Shown one piece after another: positions 17,482 through 26,635 of a stretch of 49,128 bases of DNA (position 1 is the stretch's first letter; each line of letters starts with the position of its first letter). The DNA is from Marinobacterium sp. (GTDB taxonomy: Bacteria; Pseudomonadota; Gammaproteobacteria; Pseudomonadales; Balneatricaceae). Where the stretch lies: positions 1-49,128 of the forward strand of contig JAOXSF010000193.1 of the NCBI GenBank assembly GCA_025800125.1. The letters run 5' to 3'. The translations under genes and the position numbers were made by a program. The notes beneath the pieces were generated by a model. The model was not told the DNA's origin and did no database searches. It worked only from the letters and a program-made list of their open reading frames with translations.

Positions 17482-18453
17482 TCAAGCAGTCATCATCTGA
17501 CTATTTTCTAAGCTGATAGAGTCACTTTCAATCAGTGCGCCCCGAATAATCTGTATATTCTGCAATCCGAAACGCAGACTACCGTTACGCCTCTCAACGA
17601 TATTTGTTTTCAGATCTTTGAGAGAAACGGCTTTCATAACCTGCTGACGGGCACGATAAACCTGAATATTCGCATGGGATTCATCAATTCCCAGCATCTG
17701 CACAAGCTCAGACGTCTCGATCCAGCCCTGAGTAAGGCTATCAAGACCAGCATTACGATCTTCGATACGCTTTCTTGCTAACACCAGCAATAAGTAATGG
17801 TGTATTCTTTCACCAAGATCAAAAACAGCCTCCTTGTTTTTCAGCGTCAGAGAAACATGTTCTTCATCCAAGCTTGTATTAAATATAGCGACTGTACCGC
17901 TTGAAAGGTGCTCACCTTCATAATTTTTAGTCAGATAATGTGGCTGATCACTATAAAAGCGCCACATCTCATTATTAATATTAACTATCTGATTATTTTC
18001 AAGAGGATTAATATCACCATCAATATCACATAGCCAATTACCAAGACCATCTTTGAAAATAGATGCAGCAGGAATTTCCTGACCCGGAATTAACATACTA
18101 TCTTCCAGCTCTATAATAACACCAGAATCACTAACTTTTTCCAAAGAGGCAACTGGAGGCATCAGATCAACCACCTCCCAGCAACTTTCATTTTTCTTAC
18201 CAAATCTAATTACAGATCCATTTTTCATAGTATAAGCTTGGCGTGGAACAAGCTTTTTATGGTCCATCCATGTACCATTTCGACTAAAATCTTCAACACT
18301 CCACTCTGCACCATTCCACTTAATGGTAGAGTGCATTTGTGACACATCTGGTGATGACAAAAAAGTATCTACAGCCCCAGATTTTCTGCCAATAAGATGG
18401 TGAACCCGAAGCTCGACAAGTTCACCAGTAACCAGATTTTTGATAGTTGCCAT
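17482..18453 (-). CDS. FHA-domain protein with C-terminal winged-helix-like region
   Basis: A 323-residue protein. The FHA phosphothreonine-binding domain spans about residues 1-100 with its conserved set: LIGRKSG, SQMHSTI and DFSRNGTWMD. A middle part is unassigned. Residues about 205-300 (DEEHVSLTLKNKEAVFDLGE, then HHYLLLVLARKRI, WIETSELVQMLGID, NIQVYRARQQVMKAV) resemble a winged helix of the OmpR/SARP type, so it may bind DNA. It is the first gene of the TOMM operon and sits directly upstream of the Ser/Thr kinase gene (52-base gap). A kinase-to-FHA switch controlling the operon is the simplest reading; this is inference. Confidence 0.8.
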   Translation of the reverse strand: MATIKNLVTGELVELRVHHLIGRKSGAVDTFLSSPDVSQMHSTIKWNGAEWSVEDFSRNGTWMDHKKLVPRQAYTMKNGSVIRFGKKNESCWEVVDLMPPVASLEKVSDSGVIIELEDSMLIPGQEIPAASIFKDGLGNWLCDIDGDINPLENNQIVNINNEMWRFYSDQPHYLTKNYEGEHLSSGTVAIFNTSLDEEHVSLTLKNKEAVFDLGERIHHYLLLVLARKRIEDRNAGLDSLTQGWIETSELVQMLGIDESHANIQVYRARQQVMKAVSLKDLKTNIVERRNGSLRFGLQNIQIIRGALIESDSISLENSQMMTA

Positions 18454-19041
18454 AATGTCATTCCATTTCTCAGGCTGGAGTTTAGTTATGTTTCAAGGTC
18501 AGCCTGATTGTATACGCTTCTGAACCAGTCCTGCCCCGTCATGCCATGTTATATCAGACAAGCCACAGGAAGTGCATTACTGATTTTCATGTCAAACGAA
18601 CCAGCATAGCACCACCTCAGCGCTTCTACTGAAGCTACCACACAAGGAAGACTGCATCCTGCTAACGTTTCCGCTCTCAATCCAATCATCGCTTTCTCTT
18701 CATCGCGAAGAACAACAGAGAAGCCCCTTCAACAGACACTTTCTCAGCGCTATGCAGCACCAGACATCGTGATATCGCTACTGTGCTCCAGCCTGAACCT
18801 TCAATCCGCTATGTAATTTCTATCGGCGCTACATCACCTTTTCACACCTGGCAAGCCATATTAGTAACAATCCAGTTACAAAGTGGTGCTGTTTTTGAAA
18901 CAGTTGACATAACCTTGCATAGTTCTATCACTATAATATAAAGCAAGACCCTGTAATATGATGTAATCCACAACAATCATAAACATATGTAAAATAAAAA
19001 ATTCTATCAACCTTGGTCTGCTCTGTATAAAAAGGATTCAT
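18454..19041. other. Divergent intergenic region between the TOMM operon and the DUF692 gene
   Basis: These 588 bases should contain the start signals of both transcription units. The DUF692 side is AT-rich and carries a promoter-like sequence. Near the FHA side a TATACAAT-like box occurs on the minus strand (about 18510), without a good partner. A 46-codon minus-strand ORF (18549-18689) is the only small frame with a start and a plausible ribosome site. Confidence 0.5.
18904..18937 (+). promoter_or_regulatory. Candidate promoter for the DUF692 gene
   Basis: TTGACA (18904-18909) and TATAAT (18932-18937) are both perfect boxes, but the spacer is 22 bases, much longer than usual. It may be a weak or activator-dependent promoter, or only one of the boxes may be real. 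The gene starts about 100 bases downstream. Confidence 0.35.
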
Positions 19042-19890
19042 ATGTTATCTACAGGACTAGAACATCAAACCGTGCGCTTAAATAGCCATCACTTTGGCAC
19101 CAGATTATATAATCGAAACTTTCAATGGCTTCTTGAACATGATCTCGACCCTGCTCTTGATGAAGAAAAATCTGAATTGGTAAGTTTTTTTGAAATAATC
19201 AGTGAAAACTTCATTGGCCGGTATGGATTTTCTGATTATATGCTGTCACGGATTAGTGAACGTTACCCTGTAGCAATACATGGAGCATCTCTATCTATGG
19301 GGTCTAATGATGACCTGGATTTTGATTATATATCATCACTGAAAGAAATAACCTGCAAAATTAATCCACCTTGGGTTTCTGACCATATTTGCTGGACAGG
19401 CATAGCGAATAAAAACACACACGACCTGATTCCAATCGCATATAGTGAAGAAACACTGAACAATATGAAAAGAAAAGTTCATATCGTTCAGGATTATCTC
19501 GGGCGCCAGCTTATACTTGAGAATCCTAGCACTTATCTTGATTTTGAAAACTCATACTTAAGTGAAAATGGTTTTATAAATGAACTATGTAAAGAAACTG
19601 ATTGTGGCATTATGCTAAACATCAGTAGTCTTATTAAATCATCAAAAAACCACGGGTTTGATCCTGTGGCCTATATAAACAATCTTCCTCATAACCGTAT
19701 TATGCAAATGAACCTGGCTGCCTCCGGTTGTGGCGAAGAAGCTGTATCCAGCTTGACATGGGAGCTGTACCAGTTGGCTCAGTCAAAAGTTTCAGACTGT
19801 CCTACAGTGCTGGCATGGGAAAGTGATGTACCAGATTTTCCCCAAATCATGGATACACTGAGTCAGGCCAACAAATACCTTAACGACTAA
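19042..19890 (+). CDS. Divergent DUF692 (MNIO-family) protein lacking most metal ligands
   Basis: A 282-residue TIM-barrel protein of the DUF692 family, whose studied members (MbnB, TglH) are multinuclear iron oxygenases that modify cysteines of RiPP precursors. Family landmarks are clear: AIHGASLSMGS, PPWVSDHICWTG, HDLIPIAYSEETL, LILENPSTYLDF and SKNHGFDPVAYINNLPHNRI. The N-terminal ligands are kept (H80, H115, E160). The usual Asp-x-Asn-Asn is LNISS (N193), the His of IHLAGH is N224 (MNLAAS), the DxH loop after it is absent, and the late Glu is A258 (LAWESD). It has its own promoter region, divergent from the TOMM operon, and no partner gene follows. It may be a non-catalytic or re-purposed homologue; AAAGG precedes the ATG. 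Confidence 0.85.
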   Translation: MLSTGLEHQTVRLNSHHFGTRLYNRNFQWLLEHDLDPALDEEKSELVSFFEIISENFIGRYGFSDYMLSRISERYPVAIHGASLSMGSNDDLDFDYISSLKEITCKINPPWVSDHICWTGIANKNTHDLIPIAYSEETLNNMKRKVHIVQDYLGRQLILENPSTYLDFENSYLSENGFINELCKETDCGIMLNISSLIKSSKNHGFDPVAYINNLPHNRIMQMNLAASGCGEEAVSSLTWELYQLAQSKVSDCPTVLAWESDVPDFPQIMDTLSQANKYLND

Positions 19891-20250
19891 GCCTGTGCAG
19901 GCGCTTTCTCTCCGTGACAACACCCACTTCAGAATTATAAATTTTAACTATTTTGGGGTGGGCAAGCCATGCTCGGTTATAAGCCTCATCGTTTCAGAGA
20001 CTGCTCTGATAAAAACTACCACCTGATTAATATATAACGGGTACTTAAGATCCAGATACGTTACATGAAACACACAGAAGTTCAGACTAAAGCTGCATGT
20101 TATCCCTCTTCTGCTCAGTTATACAGATCGTCAGATTACAAAGCCTACCAACCAGATTTTACACTTAAACGAAAATGCCACCCGTGTAAAAAAAGCCTTG
20201 AAGCTTGCCACATTTGTCAAATGTACTTTTATATCGACCAGACTGCATAT

Positions 20251-20280
20251 AAAGAATCAGAGGCAAATATGATGCCTCTG
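20251..20280 (-). terminator. Probable ssb terminator
   Basis: Perfect 8-bp stem CAGAGGCA/TGCCTCTG (20258-20265 and 20273-20280) with a 7-base loop. On the ssb strand it is followed by ATTCTTTATA, a modest U-rich tail. It lies about 90 bases past the ssb stop. Confidence 0.5.
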
Positions 20281-20303
20281 GCTCACCCGAACACAACAAC
20301 ATT

Positions 20304-20345
20304 CAGAAACAACAACAGCCGCACCAGCGACTGTTGTTGTTTCTG
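20304..20345 (-). terminator. Long perfect hairpin after ssb
   Basis: CAGAAACAACAACAG (20304-20318) and CTGTTGTTGTTTCTG (20331-20345) form a perfect 15-bp stem around a 12-base loop, 23 bases after the ssb stop. No U-tract follows, so it may protect the ssb transcript end or act together with the hairpin at 20258-20280. Confidence 0.5.
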
Positions 20346-20368
20346 CTCAGCTTGCCCTAAGGTATCCC

Positions 20369-20953
20369 TCAGAACGGAATGTCGTCATCAAAATCATCAA
20401 AGCCCGCAGCTGGTTGCTGTGGCTGAGCAGGCTGTTGCTGTGGTGCCTGCTGAGGGGCTGGTGCAGCCGCTGGCTGCTGGTAGCTCTGCTGCGGAGCCTG
20501 CTGAGGCACAGCGGCTGGCTGCTGATAACCGCCCTGCTGTGGTGCCTGTTGCTGGTAACCACCCTGCTGCTGAGGCTGGCTGTAACCGCCCTGCTGATAA
20601 CCACCGGCATCACCACCACGACTGCCCAGCATCTGCATTTCAGAGGCAACGATCTCTGTGGTGTAACGATCCTGACCGCTCTGGTCTTGCCATTTGCGGG
20701 TACGCAGAGAACCTTCCACATATACCTGGGAACCCTTGCGCAGGTACTCACCCGCAATCTCAGCCAGACGGTTGAAGAAGACTACGCGGTGCCACTCTGT
20801 CCGCTCATTCTGCTGACCAGTCTGCTTGTCTTTCCAGCTCTCGCTAGTTGCGATTGTGATGTTGGTAACCGCGCCACCCGATGGCATGTAACGCACTTCC
20901 GGGTCGCCACCCAGGTTACCGACAAGAATTACTTTGTTAACACCGCGCGCCAT
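20369..20953 (-). CDS. ssb: Single-stranded DNA-binding protein
   Basis: Binds single-stranded DNA in replication, recombination and repair, and recruits partners through its acidic tip. The 194 residues comprise the OB fold ([22 protein letters not shown] ... [20 protein letters not shown]), a long Gln/Pro/Gly-rich linker (about 115-183, repeated QQGGYQQ and PQQAPQQ units) and the canonical tip DDDIPF. An in-frame extension to 21049 is rejected because [15 protein letters not shown] is the universal start. Length is slightly above E. coli SSB because of the linker. It is divergent from uvrA, a conserved arrangement in Gammaproteobacteria. Confidence 0.97.
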   Translation of the reverse strand: MARGVNKVILVGNLGGDPEVRYMPSGGAVTNITIATSESWKDKQTGQQNERTEWHRVVFFNRLAEIAGEYLRKGSQVYVEGSLRTRKWQDQSGQDRYTTEIVASEMQMLGSRGGDAGGYQQGGYSQPQQQGGYQQQAPQQGGYQQPAAVPQQAPQQSYQQPAAAPAPQQAPQQQPAQPQQPAAGFDDFDDDIPF

Positions 20954-21118
20954 TGCACTCTCCGGTTGGTTTTCGCCCTTGCACAGGGCCATGAAGTATC
21001 GTTTGACTGACCCATAAGCATACCACAGCCGTACTGGATAGCCGACCATAAACCCCGATGGAGGCAGCCGGGTGAACTCTCTATAATGCTGCTTTTTCGT
21101 TCAGATGCAGAGTAACCG

Positions 21119-23944
21119 ATGGATAAGATTCTGGTACGCGGTGCCCGCACTCATAACCTGAAGAATGTTGACCTGGATATCCCACGTGACAAGCTGGTTG
21201 TCATCACCGGCCTGTCTGGTTCCGGCAAGTCTTCACTGGCGTTCGATACCCTCTATGCCGAAGGCCAGCGCCGCTATGTGGAGTCGTTATCCACCTACGC
21301 GCGCCAGTTTCTGTCGATGATGGAGAAGCCCGATGTGGATCACATCGAAGGACTTTCTCCGGCCATTTCCATCGAGCAGAAGTCCACCTCCCACAACCCG
21401 CGCTCTACCGTGGGAACTATCACCGAGATCTACGACTACCTGCGTCTGTTATACGCCCGCGCCGGTGAGCCGCGCTGTCCTGACCACGACCAACCACTGG
21501 CGGCACAAACTATCAGTCAGATGGTGGATCAAGTACTGGCACTGCCTGAGGGCAGCAAGCTGATGCTGCTGGCACCGGTGGTACAGGGACGCAAAGGTGA
21601 GCACCTGCATACCCTGAGCGAACTGAAAGGCCAGGGCTTTGTCCGCGCACGTATCAATGGCATTGTGGTCGATCTGGACAGTGCACCGGAGCTGGATAAG
21701 AACAAGAAGCATGATATTGAAGTGGTGATAGACCGCTTCAAAGTGCGTGCTGACCTGCAGACCCGGCTGGCAGAGTCCTTTGAAACCGCCATCAATCTGA
21801 CCGACGGTATCGCCCGTATCGCCTGGATGGATGGCGAGGCGGCAGACCTGGTGTTCTCAGCCCGCTTTGCCTGCCCCACCTGTGGCCACAGTATTCAGGA
21901 GCTGGAACCCCGGCTGTTCTCCTTCAACAACCCGCACGGTGCCTGCCCCAGCTGTGATGGTCTCGGTGTGCGGCAGTATTTCGATCCGGCCAAGGTGGTG
22001 CACGATAACAGTCTGACCCTGTCCGAAGGGGCGATTCGCGGCTGGGACCGCCGCAGTCTGTACTACTTCCAGCAACTCAAGGCAGTGGCCGAGCACTACG
22101 GCTTTGATATAGATACACCGTTCAGGGAGCTGAGCAAAACCCACCAGCAGGTGATTCTGCAGGGCACCGGTAAGGACAAGGTTGAGTTCAACTATCTGAA
22201 TGATCGCGGCGATATTATCCGCAAATCCCACCCTTTCGAGGGGGTGCTGAATAATCTGGAGCGCCGCTACCGGGAAACCGAATCGGATATGGTGCGTGAG
22301 GATCTGGCCCGCTATCTGAATATGCAGCCCTGCCCGTCCTGTGATGGCAGCCGTCTGCGCCGTGATGCCCGCCATGTTTATGTTGCCGATGTCACCCTGC
22401 CGGAGGTGGTATGCAAACCGATCGGTCAGTGTCTGAGTTACTTCGAGTCACTGGAGCTGAGCGGCAAACAGGCCGAGATCGCTGACAAGATTCTCAAAGA
22501 GATCCGCGAGCGGCTGTCTTTCCTGGTTAACGTAGGACTGGATTATCTGTCACTGGCCCGTAATGCCGATACCCTGTCCGGCGGTGAAGCCCAGCGTATC
22601 CGGCTGGCCAGCCAGATTGGTGCAGGGCTGGTTGGCGTGATGTATATCCTTGATGAGCCCTCCATCGGCCTCCACCAGCGCGATAATGAGCGGTTGCTGA
22701 AAACCCTGGAACACCTGCGTAATCTGGGCAATACCGTGATTGTGGTAGAACACGATGAAGATGCCATCCGGCTGGCGGACTATGTGGTTGATATCGGCCC
22801 TGGCGCGGGTGTGCATGGCGGTAAGGTGATCGCCGCAGGCACACCAGACCAGGTGATGAGCAACCCGGACTCGGTAACAGGCCAGTATCTGTCTGGCGTT
22901 AAAGTGATCGAAGTCCCGACCCAGCGCCATCCGGTGGATGCAAAGAAAACCCTGCAACTGATCGGCGCTACGGGTAACAACCTGCAGGATGTCACACTGG
23001 AGATTCCGGTGGGGCTGTTCACCTGTGTGACCGGGGTGTCCGGCTCCGGCAAGTCCACCCTGATCAACAATACCCTGTACCCGGTTGCTGCCACCGAACT
23101 GAACAAGGCAACCACGCTGGATGCCGCGCCTTATCGCAAGATCAACGGCCTGAAGCATTTCGACAAGGTGATTGATATTGATCAGAGCCCGATTGGCCGT
23201 ACACCGCGCTCCAACCCAGCCACCTATACCGGTATTTTCACCCCGATCCGTGAACTGTTTGCCGGTACTCAGGAAGCCCGCTCTCGTGGTTACAAGCCGG
23301 GTCGCTTCTCCTTCAATGTCAAAGGTGGGCGCTGTGAAGCCTGTCAGGGTGACGGGGTGATCAAGGTTGAAATGCACTTCCTGCCGGATATCTATGTGCC
23401 CTGTGATGTCTGTAAGGGCAAACGCTACAACCGTGAAACGCTGGAAGTGAAATACAAAGGCCGCAGCATCGACGAAGTACTGGAGATGACAGTGGAAGAT
23501 GGCCGCGAGTTTTTTGATGCCATTCCGGCACTGGCGCGCCGGCTGCAGACGCTGATCGATGTCGGACTGTCCTATACCCGTCTCGGCCAGGCGGCAACAA
23601 CGCTGTCTGGCGGTGAAGCCCAGCGGGTCAAGCTGGCCAAGGAGCTATCAAAACGGGATACCGGCAAAACGCTGTATATTCTGGATGAGCCGACCACCGG
23701 CCTGCACTTCCACGATATTCAGCAGCTGCTGAATGTACTGAACCGCCTGCGCGACCACGGCAATACCATTGTGGTGATCGAACACAACCTGGATGTGATC
23801 AAAACCGCCGACTGGCTGATTGATCTGGGCCCGGAAGGCGGCGATGGTGGCGGCCAGATTATCGCTACCGGCAGCCCGGAAACCGTGGCTGAACATCCAC
23901 AGTCTCATACCGGTCGTTTCCTTAAACCTTTGCTGAACGCTTAA
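21119..23944 (+). CDS. uvrA: Excinuclease ABC subunit A
   Basis: DNA damage-recognition ATPase of nucleotide excision repair, loading UvrB on lesions. The 941 residues show two ABC ATPase modules, with Walker [11 protein letters not shown] (near residue 31) and [10 protein letters not shown] (near 640), and signatures [16 protein letters not shown] and [15 protein letters not shown]. Zinc-binding Cys groups are CPTCGHS ... CPSCDG and CEACQGDG ... CDVCKGKRY. Length matches the family. TATAAT at 21082-21087 may be its -10 box. No canonical LexA box (CTGT-N8-ACAG) was found in the 165 bases shared with ssb, so SOS control is not evident. Confidence 0.98.
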   Translation: MDKILVRGARTHNLKNVDLDIPRDKLVVITGLSGSGKSSLAFDTLYAEGQRRYVESLSTYARQFLSMMEKPDVDHIEGLSPAISIEQKSTSHNPRSTVGTITEIYDYLRLLYARAGEPRCPDHDQPLAAQTISQMVDQVLALPEGSKLMLLAPVVQGRKGEHLHTLSELKGQGFVRARINGIVVDLDSAPELDKNKKHDIEVVIDRFKVRADLQTRLAESFETAINLTDGIARIAWMDGEAADLVFSARFACPTCGHSIQELEPRLFSFNNPHGACPSCDGLGVRQYFDPAKVVHDNSLTLSEGAIRGWDRRSLYYFQQLKAVAEHYGFDIDTPFRELSKTHQQVILQGTGKDKVEFNYLNDRGDIIRKSHPFEGVLNNLERRYRETESDMVREDLARYLNMQPCPSCDGSRLRRDARHVYVADVTLPEVVCKPIGQCLSYFESLELSGKQAEIADKILKEIRERLSFLVNVGLDYLSLARNADTLSGGEAQRIRLASQIGAGLVGVMYILDEPSIGLHQRDNERLLKTLEHLRNLGNTVIVVEHDEDAIRLADYVVDIGPGAGVHGGKVIAAGTPDQVMSNPDSVTGQYLSGVKVIEVPTQRHPVDAKKTLQLIGATGNNLQDVTLEIPVGLFTCVTGVSGSGKSTLINNTLYPVAATELNKATTLDAAPYRKINGLKHFDKVIDIDQSPIGRTPRSNPATYTGIFTPIRELFAGTQEARSRGYKPGRFSFNVKGGRCEACQGDGVIKVEMHFLPDIYVPCDVCKGKRYNRETLEVKYKGRSIDEVLEMTVEDGREFFDAIPALARRLQTLIDVGLSYTRLGQAATTLSGGEAQRVKLAKELSKRDTGKTLYILDEPTTGLHFHDIQQLLNVLNRLRDHGNTIVVIEHNLDVIKTADWLIDLGPEGGDGGGQIIATGSPETVAEHPQSHTGRFLKPLLNA

Positions 23945-24019
23945 AGCGCCCTTCAGACAGTCCCCTTAACGCACGGTTTTTGAATGGAAAACCGTGTGCT
24001 GCAATCCCCACATACCATC

Positions 24020-24060
24020 ACACAGCCAGACAGAAGGATGATCTGCATGGCTGTGTTTTT
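24020..24060 (+). terminator. Intrinsic terminator after uvrA
   Basis: ACACAGCCA (24020-24028) pairs with TGGCTGTGT (24048-24056), followed by TTTT and GCTTT. A second stem, CACGGTTTT/AAAACCGTG, lies just upstream (about 23972-23996). Confidence 0.7.
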
Positions 24061-24116
24061 GCTTTAAGCCCTGATACTCTCAGCACAATTCAAACCCGCG
24101 TTTTCAGGGCAGAAAC

Positions 24117-24587
24117 ATGCTGTTGCGATCATTTAACTGGCTGCTGACTATTATGCTCAGCGCAGTACTGGCGATACTGGCCGCACACTGGAGCTGGCAG
24201 CTTTATGCACTGTTCAACCCGGCTCCTCTACCACCTGCCCATACCTTTACTGCAGCGCCCCAGGCCGAACCCGGTACCTGTTACAATCTGGCTGCACTGC
24301 AGCAGCAACCGCTGTTTGGCCATGAGCAGAAAGCAGCACCGGTTGTCCGTAAGTCTCGCCCCCGTCCAGCCCCCCGCCCACGCAGCAATCTGAAACTGGT
24401 CGGCCTGATTGGAGGCCCGCAGGGCGTCGCGATTATTCGCAGTGGCAAGGAGCAGCTGATCGTAATGACAGGGGAAACACTGAAACTGCCGGGCCCTGAG
24501 CAAACCCTGATGGAAATAAACCCGGACCATATTATTATCTCGCGCAATGGACGCGCCGAGCGACTGGACTTACAGGACATACGATAA
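24117..24587 (+). CDS. gspC: Type II secretion protein C, short form without PDZ domain
   Basis: Inner-membrane linker of the type II secretion system that contacts the secretin periplasmic domains. The 156 residues have one N-terminal membrane helix (WLLTIMLSAVLAILAAHWSW, about 8-27), a Pro-rich linker and the homology region (LKLVGLIGGPQGVAIIRSG ... LMEINPDHIIISRNGRAERLDL). The C-terminal PDZ or coiled-coil domain of many GspC proteins is absent. It is the first gene of the gsp operon, two bases before gspD. Confidence 0.85.
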   Translation: MLLRSFNWLLTIMLSAVLAILAAHWSWQLYALFNPAPLPPAHTFTAAPQAEPGTCYNLAALQQQPLFGHEQKAAPVVRKSRPRPAPRPRSNLKLVGLIGGPQGVAIIRSGKEQLIVMTGETLKLPGPEQTLMEINPDHIIISRNGRAERLDLQDIR

Positions 24588-24589
24588 CA

Positions 24590-26635
24590 ATGAGAGATGC
24601 TGTATTGCCCGGCCTGAAGACAGCTCTGGGCGGCGCTGGCCTGTCACTGACTCTGTCATTGACGCTTTTGTTAACACTCCTGTTGACGCCAACGCTGAGT
24701 GCAGCTGCAGATTCCGCCACGGATGGCGCAGCAGACACCGATAACCGTTTTACCCTGGATATGCGCGGCGCCGATATCCGGGAATTTATAAAAACCATCT
24801 CCCGGCTGACCAGCACCAATATCGTGATCGACCAGAAAGTACGCGGCAAAGTAGATATTCAGAGCCCTCATCCACTGACCCATGAAGAACTGCTGGAGAT
24901 CTTCCGCGCTCAGCTCAGCGTGAACGGTTTTACCGTTATTGATACCGGTACTAACATTCTGAAAGTGGTACCCATTCATGCCGCCCGTGTGGAAGGGGTT
25001 GATTTGAAAGGCGATGGCCTGACCCCCGGTGAAAAGATTATCAGCCGGGTAGTACCGGTCAAAAATGTCGATGCCAACCAGCTGGTTGCCACCCTGCGAC
25101 CACTTGTGGATACCAAGGTTGGTACCATCACCGGTTATAACACCTCCAATGTCATTCTGATTACCGACCGCGCCTCCAATGTGGTGCGCCTGACCCGCAT
25201 TATCGACAGTGTGGATAAAGCCGACCCGCAATCTCTGGAGCTGATCCCGCTGAAAAACGCTTCTGCCAGTGAGATGCAGCGTACGCTGCGTGATCTGACC
25301 AATCGGCGCAGTAAAAACCAGGGCAGTCGCCAGACCCTGATTGCGGTGGATAACCGCACCAATACCCTGATTATCCGCGCCGATGATGCCACCCGCCGCC
25401 GCTTCAGAGATCTGGTTACGCAGCTGGATGCCAGCATCGAGTCCAGCAATAACACCCGCGTGGTGTATCTCAAGTACGCCAAGGCAGAAAACCTGGTCAA
25501 GGTACTGAAAAGCGTCAGCGATGCCATCCTGCAGGAAGAGAAACAGAAAGCGGGCGGCAAAACAAAACAGACCCAGCGCAGTAATATCAATATTGAGGGC
25601 CATGAAGCCACCAACAGCCTGGTGATGTCCGGCAGCCCGCATATTATCCGGGCGCTGGAGGCGGTTATCCGCAAACTGGATATCCGCCGCGCCCAGGTAC
25701 TGGTGGAGGCTATCGTTGTCGAAATTTCCGATGACCGCGCCCGTCAGCTGGGTATTCAGTGGATGTTTGGCCACAACCTGGATTCCAGCAACCCGGTGGG
25801 CAGTGCAATCAACTTCAGCCGTAACGGCCCGACCATTACGGACCTGCTCAACAACAGTGATGAAGCACTGGGCAAACTGCCCGATGGCGTCAATATCGGC
25901 TTTGGCAAGCTGAACCGGGACGGCTTCAGTTTTGCAGCGCTGCTGCAGGCACTGGGCACCGATACCGATTCCAATGTGCTGTCTACACCCAGCCTGCTGA
26001 CCATGGACAACGAAGAAGCCTCGATCCATGTTGGCCGCGAAGTGCCGGTGATTACCGGCTCTACCGCAGGTGATAATAACGGCAACCCGTTCCAGACCAT
26101 TGAACGTCAGGATATCGGCGTCAAACTGAAAGTAACACCGCAGATCAACGAGGGCGATGCCGTAGCGCTGGCCATTGAGCAGGAGGTATCCTCGCTGTCC
26201 GGCCTGAGTGCCTCCGATATCATCACCAATAAACGTGTGGTGCAGACCCGGGTACTGGTTGATAATGGTGCCACCATCGTGCTGGGAGGCTTGATCGATG
26301 AGGATATTCAGGAGTCCACCAGCAAGGTGCCGGTACTGGGTGATCTGCCACTGGTTGGCCGGGCCTTCAGGGCGGACAGCAGCAAGCGGGTCAAACGCAA
26401 CCTGATGGTGTTTATCCGCCCGACCATCGTACGCGACCTTAACGGTATCTCGTCGATCAGCCGGGAGAAGTACAACTATATCTACCAGCATCAGCGCGAT
26501 ACCCGCAGCGAAGGGATCAACCTGCTACCAGAGCGTCACGCCACCCTGCTGCCGCAGTGGCAACCACAGCAACCATCGCCTGACTCTCTGACCCGTGCAG
26601 AAGAGGCCTTCAGCTTCCCGGACGGGGGCCGCTGA
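24590..26635 (+). CDS. gspD: Type II secretion secretin
   Basis: Outer-membrane pore of the type II secretion system. The 681 residues have a signal peptide (hydrophobic LSLTLSLTLLLTLLLTPTLS, cleaved near AAA), an N0 domain (FTLDMRGADIREFIKTIS), N1-N3 repeats (VVPVKNVDANQLVATLRPLV, LIPLKNASASEMQRTLRDL, VVYLKYAKAENLVKVLKSV) and the secretin barrel. Its signature is VPVLGDLPLVGRAFR near residue 581. The gspE start codon overlaps its TGA by one base. Confidence 0.95.
   Translation: MRDAVLPGLKTALGGAGLSLTLSLTLLLTLLLTPTLSAAADSATDGAADTDNRFTLDMRGADIREFIKTISRLTSTNIVIDQKVRGKVDIQSPHPLTHEELLEIFRAQLSVNGFTVIDTGTNILKVVPIHAARVEGVDLKGDGLTPGEKIISRVVPVKNVDANQLVATLRPLVDTKVGTITGYNTSNVILITDRASNVVRLTRIIDSVDKADPQSLELIPLKNASASEMQRTLRDLTNRRSKNQGSRQTLIAVDNRTNTLIIRADDATRRRFRDLVTQLDASIESSNNTRVVYLKYAKAENLVKVLKSVSDAILQEEKQKAGGKTKQTQRSNINIEGHEATNSLVMSGSPHIIRALEAVIRKLDIRRAQVLVEAIVVEISDDRARQLGIQWMFGHNLDSSNPVGSAINFSRNGPTITDLLNNSDEALGKLPDGVNIGFGKLNRDGFSFAALLQALGTDTDSNVLSTPSLLTMDNEEASIHVGREVPVITGSTAGDNNGNPFQTIERQDIGVKLKVTPQINEGDAVALAIEQEVSSLSGLSASDIITNKRVVQTRVLVDNGATIVLGGLIDEDIQESTSKVPVLGDLPLVGRAFRADSSKRVKRNLMVFIRPTIVRDLNGISSISREKYNYIYQHQRDTRSEGINLLPERHATLLPQWQPQQPSPDSLTRAEEAFSFPDGGR

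Larger units (their letters stand above)
19891..20368. other. Intergenic region between the convergent DUF692 and ssb genes
   Basis: A convergent junction of 478 bases. It contains a short palindrome right after the DUF692 stop (GCCTGTGCAGGC, 19891-19902), acattt-gtc-aaatgt (about 20211-20225), and two stronger hairpins listed separately. A 22-codon plus-strand ORF after GGGGTGGG (19969-20037) exists but has no other support. Confidence 0.55.

Noticed and set aside
20065..20775. Plus-strand 236-codon ORF with Cys pairs in its first part
   Set aside because: Most of it is antisense to ssb, whose Gln/Pro linker gives long open frames on the other strand. The first 70 codons show no recognisable family and cross two hairpins.
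20954..21118. SOS (LexA) box in the ssb-uvrA spacer
   Set aside because: No CTGT-N8-ACAG-like sequence could be found; only loosely spaced CTG/CAG triplets occur.
24671..26491. 606-codon minus-strand ORF opposite gspD
   Set aside because: It is a shadow of gspD; the translation has no coherent domain and gspD is unambiguous.
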